A program made the position numbers and the translations under genes. From contig JAKTNV010000010.1 in the NCBI GenBank assembly GCA_022747635.1, forward strand, positions 46,288,027 to 46,352,026: a stretch of 64,000 nt of DNA, in the 5' to 3' direction. How positions within the stretch are numbered: position 1 is the stretch's first letter; each line of letters begins with the position of its first letter. The stretch comes from Hetaerina americana (Eukaryota > Arthropoda > Insecta > Odonata > Calopterygidae). Positions 1 through 7,165 of the stretch are shown one piece after another. Under the pieces are notes generated by a model. That model searched no databases, was not told the DNA's origin, and worked only from the letters and a program-made list of their open reading frames with translations.

Positions 1-851
1 TCTGCCTTTTGGAGATTGAGAAGCCACGGTGTGCAATACGAGAAGCGTAGAAGTATTCCTTAAAGAGGATATGCCATTTGTAGTGCATAAAATTATATCC
101 ATAATTGTAGTATTTAAATGAAAGTGGAAATTGAATATCTCTTTTCTTCCTATCAGCAAAACCCTATAAATTGTAAATCTATGGGCCATTGAAACATCCG
201 ATTATGAAACCACAACTTAATGTAATGCTATAGCTGAAAAAATTAACACATTTTAAGTTCAAGAAAATTATTAACCTTTAAATGCACAAAATGATCATTA
301 ATCAGATGTTGTTTTGTGATATGAAGCACGAAGCCTTGCCTAACCATGAATCTTTGAAAAAGTGAATCATTCAAATTGATTAATACAATAGATTGATTCT
401 AACATGAGATATAAATAAGAGTACCACCAAGTGAATAACTCTGAGCACACTATAAGAGAAACGTGTAAATACGCATTAAAGAAACGGTTCTCTTTCCAGT
501 TACTAGGTAACCCAAAATATTGGAAAGGAGAATATGTAATAAAGAAGACACATTTGTGAAACAATGCATTCAAAACATAAAAATGACATTATCATGGCTA
601 ATTTTTAACTAGTGAGAGAGTTTAAGAAGAGCTGAAACCGTCTCATTAGTATCTCCCACTCGAAGTAAATACCGAAGAAGGGTTTCAGGAAATGACAAGT
701 CAGCAAGGAAAAAACTTAAACGCAAAGGAAGCATTTGGAAAATATGAAACGGTTGTCCCTCACGATAATACTTAGGGAACTGGTATTTGATGCGGATAAC
801 GTTAAAAATGGCAAATCGATATGTATTCAGTTTGACAAAGTGAAAGTTTAC
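1..851. other. AT-rich DNA, no gene recognised
   Basis: This stretch is AT-rich with frequent stops in all frames. The open frames present are under 100 codons and match no family I recognise. No RNA gene, terminal repeat or coding relic is visible. Confidence 0.5.
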
Positions 852-1002
852 CTGGGTTGAGATAGACCTGTGTAAGGTTAACATCATTTAAACACGTACT
901 CTCTTTGATAAATTCGGCTAGTAATGAGAGATTCAATCTTTGGATTGAAAGCCAAACGATATTTTTGCATTTATCGATGCTGTTTACAAATTGCTACTTG
1001 CA
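852..1002 (+). repeat. Direct repeat, copy 1 (~150 bp)
   Basis: This block recurs at 1456-1603 in the same orientation with scattered substitutions. Both copies share, in order, GAGATAGACCT, CATCATTTAAACACG, TTCGGCTAGTAATGA and TCAATCTTTGGATTGAAAGC, and end at GATGCTGTTTACAA. The copies diverge after that point: copy 1 continues into unique DNA, copy 2 runs into (TA)n and the PLE composite. It codes for nothing I recognise and may be a short dispersed repeat or a local duplication. Confidence 0.85.
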
Positions 1003-1412
1003 ACACAAACTGAAATGCCGATTTTTCTAATGTTCTCAAAAAATAGACAGCTATTTCCCTCAGTTTAAATTCCTTTATGATGTTGTATTGATATAAGTTT
1101 GCCAATGTATTTTTCCTCCCGTTAAAAAAAAAGGTGGTTGTGTAACCGAAGTATGCAAAAAATAAAATTCTGAGTGTAATATTTAATGGTTATTTGACAT
1201 AGTCATTCCCGTGACTATACTTATATTCACTTTTATGAATATATGTGGACAGCAATTGGTTGCATTCAGTGGCCTTGTTAAGACGGGGGGGTATATATGA
1301 ATATCGAAGATATGTATATAAATATATATATATATTATATATATATATAATATATATATATATTATATATATATATATATATAATTATATATAATATATA
1401 TAATATAATATA

Positions 1413-1443
<31 letters not shown>

Positions 1444-1455
1444 CATATATAGTTT
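1003..1455. repeat. AT-rich spacer with compound AT microsatellite
   Basis: Between the two direct-repeat copies, about 1312-1450 is nearly pure A/T. It is made of short (TA)n runs interrupted by AATAT and TTATAT units, so it is a decayed or compound microsatellite. It is preceded by a G7 run near 1285. No gene is visible. Confidence 0.8.
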
Positions 1456-1600
1456 TCCTGGGCCGAGATAGACCTTATGCAAGGTTATCATCATTTAAAC
1501 ACGCACTCTCTTTGATGAATTCGGCTAGTAATGACAGATTCAATCTTTGGATTGAAAGCCAAAAGATATTTTTGCGTTTTTCGATGCTGTTTACAATTCG

Positions 1601-1603
<3 letters not shown>
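1456..1603 (+). repeat. Direct repeat, copy 2, abutting the PLE microsatellite
   Basis: Second copy of the 852-1002 block. Its right end changes to (TA)n at about 1603, immediately outside the left arm of the PLE palindrome, so the junction probably reflects insertion of the PLE composite into or beside this repeat. Confidence 0.85.

Positions 1604-1662
<59 letters not shown>
1603..1662. repeat. (TA)n microsatellite bordering PLE copy A
   Basis: An uninterrupted TA dinucleotide run directly abuts the 3' terminal sequence of PLE copy A. There is no intervening tail, unlike the right side of the composite. Confidence 0.95.
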
Positions 1663-1666
<4 letters not shown>

Positions 1667-3914
1667 GGCTGACACAACATAACACAAATAGAAAAGAATA
1701 GACACATATAAAAGAACACTTACACGGTAAATTGTTCGAGCTTTCGGCCCTCTCAGGGGCCTTCTTCAAGAGAGACTGAAAATATGCTATGGAACAGGAG
1801 AGGGGAAAGAGTTATGGGCGTGGAGGGGAGGTGTGGAGGGGAGGTGTGGAGGGAATGCTGGGAGGGAAATTAAATATGGCGGTTAAGGGTGGGAATTTTA
1901 AAGGAACGGAAGGATAGTATGTAGGCGGATTCACGAGTTCTCACCTCTATGTTGGTAGCTGAATCAGGTAGGGATTCTAGGATGCTGAGGGAAAAACACT
2001 GGTCGAATGAAAGGTTGTGGGAATTGGCGTGTGAAGGGATAGGAAGAGAAGAGAGTGAGGCAGAATTACAGGAGTATCGGTGATTATTCATTCGGATGGA
2101 TAAGGGGGTAATGCATTCACCTATGTAGAAGGAAGTGCAGTGCTTGCATGATAAAAGATAAATAATATTTTTTGAGAGGCAATTAGCGTGGGAACGAGGT
2201 GGGGGGGCTATGAGGGGATGTAGGGAGAGGGGAGTAGGCATAATAAGAGGACAGGTTTTACATCGGGGGCGGTTGCAAGTTGGGGAAATATTGGGAAATT
2301 TGTCACGGGGGGGCGCCAAAGGGTTGGTGGATCTCAGAAGGTTTTTGAGATTGGCGGGTCGTCTGTATGCGATAGATGGGCATTGGGGTAGTAAGGATGA
2401 GGTCGCGTCATTGTCATGTAGAATTGGGAACAGTTCTTTAAGGAGGGTTTTCAGTCTGTGTGATCCGGGGTAATAGGTGGTGCAAAGGTTGAGTCCTGCG
2501 TCAGATGTGGGCTTGTTATTGTGTGGTGTGTGTGGTCGGGTGGAACGGTGGATTTTATTTCGTAGCAACTTTTCTGGGTAACCGCGTTTGAGGAGTGCAA
2601 GGTGTAGATTGGCAAGGTATTTGTTGAGAGTGGCTGTGGTGTTGCAAATTCGGTGTCCGCGGATAGAGAGAGAGTTAGGAATCGAGCGTTTTGTGTGTTG
2701 AGGATGACAGCTAGTGTGGTGAAGGTATTGCTGATGGTTAGTGGCTTTGATGTGTACTGAAGTAGTGAATTTGTTGTTTTGAAGTGAGATGTCTGTGTCA
2801 AGAAAGGTGATAGTGGAGTCTGAAATGGAAGAGGTGAATTTAACCGTGAAAGATGAATTTAAGGCGGATAAGAAGTTGTTGAGAGAGTCAGAGCCATGTG
2901 TCCAGAGAATAAAAATATCGTCTATGTAGCGGACCCAGAAAAGAGGTTGAAAGGGTTGCTGTGACAGGAAGGTCTCTTCGAGATGGCCCATGAAGAGATT
3001 GGCGTATGATGGTGCCATCCTCGTTCCCATCGCTGTGCCTTTTGTCTGTAGGTAAAAACAATTTTGGAAAGTGAATGCATTTTTTGTAAGGACGAAAGTG
3101 GCAAGATTGAGGAGAAATTCCGTTGAAGGGCGCTGGGGTAGGGGGCGCAGAGAAAGATAATGCCGGAGGGAGGATAAACCTTCTGCATGGGGAATAGAAG
3201 TGTAGAGTGAGGTAACGTCGATGGTGGCCATAAGTAGGTTGGGTGTGGAGGGAATAGAGACGGAATTTAGACGGTCGAGGAAGTGGTACGTGTCTTTCGT
3301 GAAGGAGGGCAAGGAGAGTACAAGTGGTTGTAGGTGGTGGTCAAGGAATGCGGAGATTCTTTCGGTGGGAGAATTGTAACTGGAAACTATAGGACGACAG
3401 GGGATGTTGGGTTTGTGTATTTTTGGGAGGAGATAAAACTGGGGTGTTCTGGGGTTTGGGGGTGAAAGTAGGGATATGTCTTGGGAGGTGAGGCCTTCTT
3501 CTGGTCCGGAGTGGAGGAGAAAAGACCGAATTTCGGTTTGGAAAGTTTGTGTTGGGTTTTTGGTTAGAGTGGTATAGGTGGATGTATCATTCAGGTGAGC
3601 GAGGGCTTTGGAAATATAATCTTTGGTGTTTAGAATTACAACAGAGGAGCCTTTGTCGGCGGAGGTAACAACGATGTTAGGATTGGACTGTAGGGTTTTT
3701 AGGGCATGACGTTCGTTCATGGAGAGGTTATTTTTCGGTCTGAGATGTTTTCTGAAGGATTGATTGGAAACTTTTTCGATGAGGAGACGTATAAAAATTT
3801 CGACAGGATGGTTACTAGGAAGGGGTTTTGGCTCATGAGTTGAAGCCGGGCGGAATTTGTCAAGTGCGGGATTGGTTTTTAGGTTACTGAAAGGTTTACT
3901 TTGTGATTTCCAGA
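1661..3914 (-). mobile_element. Penelope-like element, copy A (inverted partner)
   Basis: Left arm of a head-to-head PLE dimer. Its sequence is the reverse complement of 4076-6342. Pairing positions sum to 7990 through the whole coding part, so there are no indels there, and to 8003 beyond a 13-bp tandem repeat in which the arms differ by one unit. The element carries, in 5' to 3' order on the minus strand, a truncated ORF, a pyrimidine-rich 3' UTR, a hammerhead-like motif and a T-rich terminus ending at (TA)n. The 5' end is lost at the junction at 3914/3915. PLEs are EN(+) retroelements that integrate with a reverse transcriptase and a GIY-YIG endonuclease. Confidence 0.95.
1742..1769 (-). 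ncRNA. Hammerhead-ribozyme-like core in the copy A terminus
   Basis: On the minus strand: TTGAAGA (consensus CTGANGA with C3 changed to T), A, a 5-bp stem GGCCC/GGGCC with a 6-nt loop, then GAAA. This is half of a hammerhead catalytic core in the place where PLE terminal repeats are known to carry such ribozymes. I could not resolve stems I and III or the cleavage site. The C3 change would be expected to harm activity, so it may be a relic. Confidence 0.45.
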
Positions 3915-3924
3915 CATTGCCCAT
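1870..3924 (-). CDS. Penelope-like reverse transcriptase / GIY-YIG endonuclease (copy A, 684 codons)
   Basis: Polyprotein that would copy the element RNA and nick target DNA. Visible motifs, as residues in this frame: ADKGSSVVIL (89-98), LPKIHKP (166-172), RPIVSS (177-182), RT motif A IDVTSLYTSIPH (235-246), motif B GTAMGTRMAPSYANL (296-310), catalytic YIDD (333-336), FLDTDIS (374-380). After a connector with RRPANL comes a Cys cluster CNRPRCKTC (550-558). The GIY-YIG domain follows: IIYLLSC (587-593), FYIGEC (599-604), the Arg/His block SIRMNNHR (609-616) and a late Glu in RTRES (662-666). All catalytic residues I can check are present, with no stop or frameshift. The ATG at 3924 lies in junction sequence (MGNV comes from the spacer), so the true N-terminus is missing. 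Upstream it joins the inverted copy B. Whether it is expressed is unknown. Confidence 0.93.
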   Translation of the reverse strand: MGNVWKSQSKPFSNLKTNPALDKFRPASTHEPKPLPSNHPVEIFIRLLIEKVSNQSFRKHLRPKNNLSMNERHALKTLQSNPNIVVTSADKGSSVVILNTKDYISKALAHLNDTSTYTTLTKNPTQTFQTEIRSFLLHSGPEEGLTSQDISLLSPPNPRTPQFYLLPKIHKPNIPCRPIVSSYNSPTERISAFLDHHLQPLVLSLPSFTKDTYHFLDRLNSVSIPSTPNLLMATIDVTSLYTSIPHAEGLSSLRHYLSLRPLPQRPSTEFLLNLATFVLTKNAFTFQNCFYLQTKGTAMGTRMAPSYANLFMGHLEETFLSQQPFQPLFWVRYIDDIFILWTHGSDSLNNFLSALNSSFTVKFTSSISDSTITFLDTDISLQNNKFTTSVHIKATNHQQYLHHTSCHPQHTKRSIPNSLSIRGHRICNTTATLNKYLANLHLALLKRGYPEKLLRNKIHRSTRPHTPHNNKPTSDAGLNLCTTYYPGSHRLKTLLKELFPILHDNDATSSLLPQCPSIAYRRPANLKNLLRSTNPLAPPRDKFPNISPTCNRPRCKTCPLIMPTPLSLHPLIAPPPRSHANCLSKNIIYLLSCKHCTSFYIGECITPLSIRMNNHRYSCNSASLSSLPIPSHANSHNLSFDQCFSLSILESLPDSATNIEVRTRESAYILSFRSFKIPTLNRHI

Positions 3925-6120
3925 GACATTGTAAACCTTTCAAACACCAGCCTTTCAGACAATGAAATATCCGTTCTTAGCAAAGGCCTATCCTTCTCCC
4001 CTACACCAAAAATAAACCACATAAACATACTCACTGATACCCTCAATTTCTGCCGAAACCTTCGATGGCGCGCCTTCTGGAAATCACAAAGTAAACCTTT
4101 CAGTAACCTAAAAACCAATCCCGCACTTGACAAATTCCGCCCGGCTTCAACTCATGAGCCAAAACCCCTTCCTAGTAACCATCCTGTCGAAATTTTTATA
4201 CGTCTCCTCATCGAAAAAGTTTCCAATCAATCCTTCAGAAAACATCTCAGACCGAAAAATAACCTCTCCATGAACGAACGTCATGCCCTAAAAACCCTAC
4301 AGTCCAATCCTAACATCGTTGTTACCTCCGCCGACAAAGGCTCCTCTGTTGTAATTCTAAACACCAAAGATTATATTTCCAAAGCCCTCGCTCACCTGAA
4401 TGATACATCCACCTATACCACTCTAACCAAAAACCCAACACAAACTTTCCAAACCGAAATTCGGTCTTTTCTCCTCCACTCCGGACCAGAAGAAGGCCTC
4501 ACCTCCCAAGACATATCCCTACTTTCACCCCCAAACCCCAGAACACCCCAGTTTTATCTCCTCCCAAAAATACACAAACCCAACATCCCCTGTCGTCCTA
4601 TAGTTTCCAGTTACAATTCTCCCACCGAAAGAATCTCCGCATTCCTTGACCACCACCTACAACCACTTGTACTCTCCTTGCCCTCCTTCACGAAAGACAC
4701 GTACCACTTCCTCGACCGTCTAAATTCCGTCTCTATTCCCTCCACACCCAACCTACTTATGGCCACCATCGACGTTACCTCACTCTACACTTCTATTCCC
4801 CATGCAGAAGGTTTATCCTCCCTCCGGCATTATCTTTCTCTGCGCCCCCTACCCCAGCGCCCTTCAACGGAATTTCTCCTCAATCTTGCCACTTTCGTCC
4901 TTACAAAAAATGCATTCACTTTCCAAAATTGTTTTTACCTACAGACAAAAGGCACAGCGATGGGAACGAGGATGGCACCATCATACGCCAATCTCTTCAT
5001 GGGCCATCTCGAAGAGACCTTCCTGTCACAGCAACCCTTTCAACCTCTTTTCTGGGTCCGCTACATAGACGATATTTTTATTCTCTGGACACATGGCTCT
5101 GACTCTCTCAACAACTTCTTATCCGCCTTAAATTCATCTTTCACGGTTAAATTCACCTCTTCCATTTCAGACTCCACTATCACCTTTCTTGACACAGACA
5201 TCTCACTTCAAAACAACAAATTCACTACTTCAGTACACATCAAAGCCACTAACCATCAGCAATACCTTCACCACACTAGCTGTCATCCTCAACACACAAA
5301 ACGCTCGATTCCTAACTCTCTCTCTATCCGCGGACACCGAATTTGCAACACCACAGCCACTCTCAACAAATACCTTGCCAATCTACACCTTGCACTCCTC
5401 AAACGCGGTTACCCAGAAAAGTTGCTACGAAATAAAATCCACCGTTCCACCCGACCACACACACCACACAATAACAAGCCCACATCTGACGCAGGACTCA
5501 ACCTTTGCACCACCTATTACCCCGGATCACACAGACTGAAAACCCTCCTTAAAGAACTGTTCCCAATTCTACATGACAATGACGCGACCTCATCCTTACT
5601 ACCCCAATGCCCATCTATCGCATACAGACGACCCGCCAATCTCAAAAACCTTCTGAGATCCACCAACCCTTTGGCGCCCCCCCGTGACAAATTTCCCAAT
5701 ATTTCCCCAACTTGCAACCGACCCCGATGTAAAACCTGTCCTCTTATTATGCCTACTCCCCTCTCCCTACATCCCCTCATAGCCCCCCCACCTCGTTCCC
5801 ACGCTAATTGCCTCTCAAAAAATATTATTTATCTTTTATCATGCAAGCACTGCACTTCCTTCTACATAGGTGAATGCATTACCCCCTTATCCATCCGAAT
5901 GAATAATCACCGATACTCCTGTAATTCTGCCTCACTCTCTTCTCTTCCTATCCCTTCACACGCCAATTCCCACAACCTTTCATTCGACCAGTGTTTTTCC
6001 CTCAGCATCCTAGAATCCCTACCTGATTCAGCTACCAACATAGAGGTGAGAACTCGTGAATCCGCCTACATACTATCCTTCCGTTCCTTTAAAATTCCCA
6101 CCCTTAACCGCCATATTTAA
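3907..6120 (+). CDS. Penelope-like reverse transcriptase / GIY-YIG endonuclease (copy B, 5'-truncated)
   Basis: The frame is open from a TGA at 3904-3906 to the stop at 6118-6120, but the first in-frame ATG is at 4270, giving 616 codons identical to residues 69-684 of copy A. The spacer codes in frame for about 53 more residues than copy A keeps, including VNLSNTSLSDNEISVLSKGL and then FSPTP, a run typical of the PLE N-terminal region. This shows that the spacer is element sequence and that copy B is the longer partner. RT motifs A, B and YIDD, the Cys cluster and the GIY-YIG residues are intact. No Met precedes the N-terminal block, so copy B is also 5'-truncated. The C-terminus is followed by a pyrimidine-rich 3' UTR. 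Confidence 0.93.
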   Translation, partial: FPDIAHDIVNLSNTSLSDNEISVLSKGLSFSPTPKINHINILTDTLNFCRNLRWRAFWKSQSKPFSNLKTNPALDKFRPASTHEPKPLPSNHPVEIFIRLLIEKVSNQSFRKHLRPKNNLSMNERHALKTLQSNPNIVVTSADKGSSVVILNTKDYISKALAHLNDTSTYTTLTKNPTQTFQTEIRSFLLHSGPEEGLTSQDISLLSPPNPRTPQFYLLPKIHKPNIPCRPIVSSYNSPTERISAFLDHHLQPLVLSLPSFTKDTYHFLDRLNSVSIPSTPNLLMATIDVTSLYTSIPHAEGLSSLRHYLSLRPLPQRPSTEFLLNLATFVLTKNAFTFQNCFYLQTKGTAMGTRMAPSYANLFMGHLEETFLSQQPFQPLFWVRYIDDIFILWTHGSDSLNNFLSALNSSFTVKFTSSISDSTITFLDTDISLQNNKFTTSVHIKATNHQQYLHHTSCHPQHTKRSIPNSLSIRGHRICNTTATLNKYLANLHLALLKRGYPEKLLRNKIHRSTRPHTPHNNKPTSDAGLNLCTTYYPGSHRLKTLLKELFPILHDNDATSSLLPQCPSIAYRRPANLKNLLRSTNPLAPPRDKFPNISPTCNRPRCKTCPLIMPTPLSLHPLIAPPPRSHANCLSKNIIYLLSCKHCTSFYIGECITPLSIRMNNHRYSCNSASLSSLPIPSHANSHNLSFDQCFSLSILESLPDSATNIEVRTRESAYILSFRSFKIPTLNRHI

Positions 6121-6137
6121 TTTCCCTCCCAGCATTC

Positions 6138-6184
6138 CCTCCACACCTCCCCTCCACACCTCCCCTCCACACCTCCCCTCCACG
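6138..6184 (+). repeat. 13-bp tandem repeat in the PLE 3' UTR
   Basis: The unit CCACACCTCCCCT is repeated just after the stop codon. Copy B has one unit more than the matching place in copy A (about 1819-1852). This is the only length difference between the arms and is a ready marker of slippage after, or during, their formation. Confidence 0.9.
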
Positions 6185-6233
6185 CCCATAACTCTTTCCC
6201 CTCTCCTGTTCCATAGCATATTTTCAGTCTCTC

Positions 6234-6261
6234 TTGAAGAAGGCCCCTGAGAGGGCCGAAA
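6234..6261 (+). ncRNA. Hammerhead-ribozyme-like core in the copy B terminus
   Basis: Core heptamer TTGAAGA at 6234-6240, stem strands GGCCC (6242-6246) and GGGCC (6253-6257), GAAA at 6258-6261. A splice-donor-like GTAAGT follows at 6280-6285. The order matches the ribozyme-bearing terminal repeats known in PLEs. The same arrangement with a different stem sequence occurs in the second PLE family at 53.6 and 55.8 kb, so structure is kept while sequence changes. Flanking helices are unresolved. Confidence 0.45.
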
Positions 6262-6375
6262 GCTCGAACAATTTACCGTGTAAGTGTTCTTTTATATGTG
6301 TCTATTCTTTTCTATTTGTGTTATGTTGTGTCAGCCAATTATTGTGCCGCTCGTATGAGTTTTTCCGTACAATCG

Positions 6376-6376
<1 letters not shown>

Positions 6377-6452
<76 letters not shown>
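6377..6452. repeat. (TA)n microsatellite bordering PLE copy B
   Basis: A pure TA run of about 76 bp closes the right side of the PLE composite. It is the counterpart of the run at 1603-1662. Confidence 0.95.
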
Positions 6453-6454
<2 letters not shown>

Positions 6455-6508
6455 ATTTGTACCAGAAGTAATGCAATTATTTTCATTGAACAGATTTGCA
6501 CAATCACT

Positions 6509-7165
6509 TAAAGTTCTTCAAGGTACTGTCATTGGGCCTGTACACATTTTTTCCAGCGACTCTGTCATGAATGGTACGCACCCTGGAAGGCGTCTTTGGG
6601 GACCTCTCGCAAGGTCCTCGTCACGGCTGACTGGATCTATCCTATGGACGAAGAACGAGTTCCTTTCAGGGCAGCCTTAATCTGAGGGAACAAGAAGTCT
6701 GCTGGGGCAAGGTCGCGACTTAAGGGCGGGTGGGGCAGCGTGGCACCTGGTTTTTTGCCAGGAACTCGCGGATTCGTTGCGCGTTGTGGCAAGGCGCGTT
6801 GTCGTGATGGAGTTGTCAGGTAACAGAGATCTCTTTTCTCGTCCTTATGAGCCTTTTTCTCAGTATTTCCAGCAAATCCAGGTTGTAGGCAGCGTTAATG
6901 TCTGTTTTTGAAAAACAAACTCCTTATGGACTCCTTTACTGTCGAAAATGATATCGAGCAGTGTTCGCTTAAGATTTGCCCATTCTTACCGTTTTCGACT
7001 TGGGGGACTTGGTTTACCACTCTGAGCTTTGGCGTTTTGTTTCTGGGTCGTATTCAAGACCCCCGGTTATATCACCAATGGTGGCTTTCTCCATATAATC
7101 GGGTTCATTTTCAATATGTTGCAAAAGTTGATTTGAAATTTCCACTCGGTTGATCTTTCATGCCA
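6509..7165 (-). pseudogene. mariner-type transposase relic
   Basis: Minus-strand translation in shifting frames gives an ordered mariner transposase: NQLLQHIENEPDYMEKATIGD near 7060-7120 (first catalytic Asp; the usual GDETW is damaged), EYDPETKRQSSEW (~7000-7050), NAAYNLDLLEILRKRL (~6850-6900), HHDNAPCHNAQRIREFLAKN (~6750-6815, second Asp), then after a frameshift DLAPADF and FPQIKAALKG (third Asp block). It ends at about 6509 with YLEEL and a stop. Several stops and frameshifts make it inactive. No terminal inverted repeat is visible on either side, and the N-terminal DNA-binding part is not recognised. It belongs to a different mariner lineage from the copy at 39.4 kb. Confidence 0.85.

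Larger units (their letters stand above)
1661..6342. repeat. 4.7-kb PLE palindrome (arms 1661-3914 and 4076-6342)
   Basis: The arms are reverse complements with no coding indel; segments compared at both ends and in the middle are identical, and the two encoded proteins are identical over 616 residues. The only length difference is one 13-bp unit in the 3' UTR. The spacer 3915-4075 is 161 bp. Identity this high means either a very recent event, ongoing gene conversion, or an assembly or read artefact. The differing outer flanks argue against a trivial artefact. Confidence 0.95.
3915..6376 (+). mobile_element. Penelope-like element, copy B (main copy with tail)
   Basis: Right arm of the dimer plus the 161-bp spacer, which belongs to this copy because it continues its reading frame. 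After the conserved terminus, copy B has 34 extra bases (6343-6376, starting TGTGCCGCTCG) before (TA)n. Copy A lacks them. The tail could be element sequence or target DNA. The same one-sided tail is seen in the PLE at 53.5 kb. Confidence 0.92.

Noticed and set aside
1312..1450. AT palindromes as terminators or an origin
   Set aside because: Any (TA)n is self-complementary; nothing beyond microsatellite structure supports a function.
2451..2801. Frames inside the PLE arms in other phases (also 2922-3188, 4802-5068, 5189-5539, 54231-54737)
   Set aside because: They overlap the RT/endonuclease frame and occur twice because the arms are duplicated; shadows only.
6138..6184. 13-bp repeats as a CRISPR-like array
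   Set aside because: Contiguous units without spacers in a eukaryotic retroelement UTR; a simple minisatellite.
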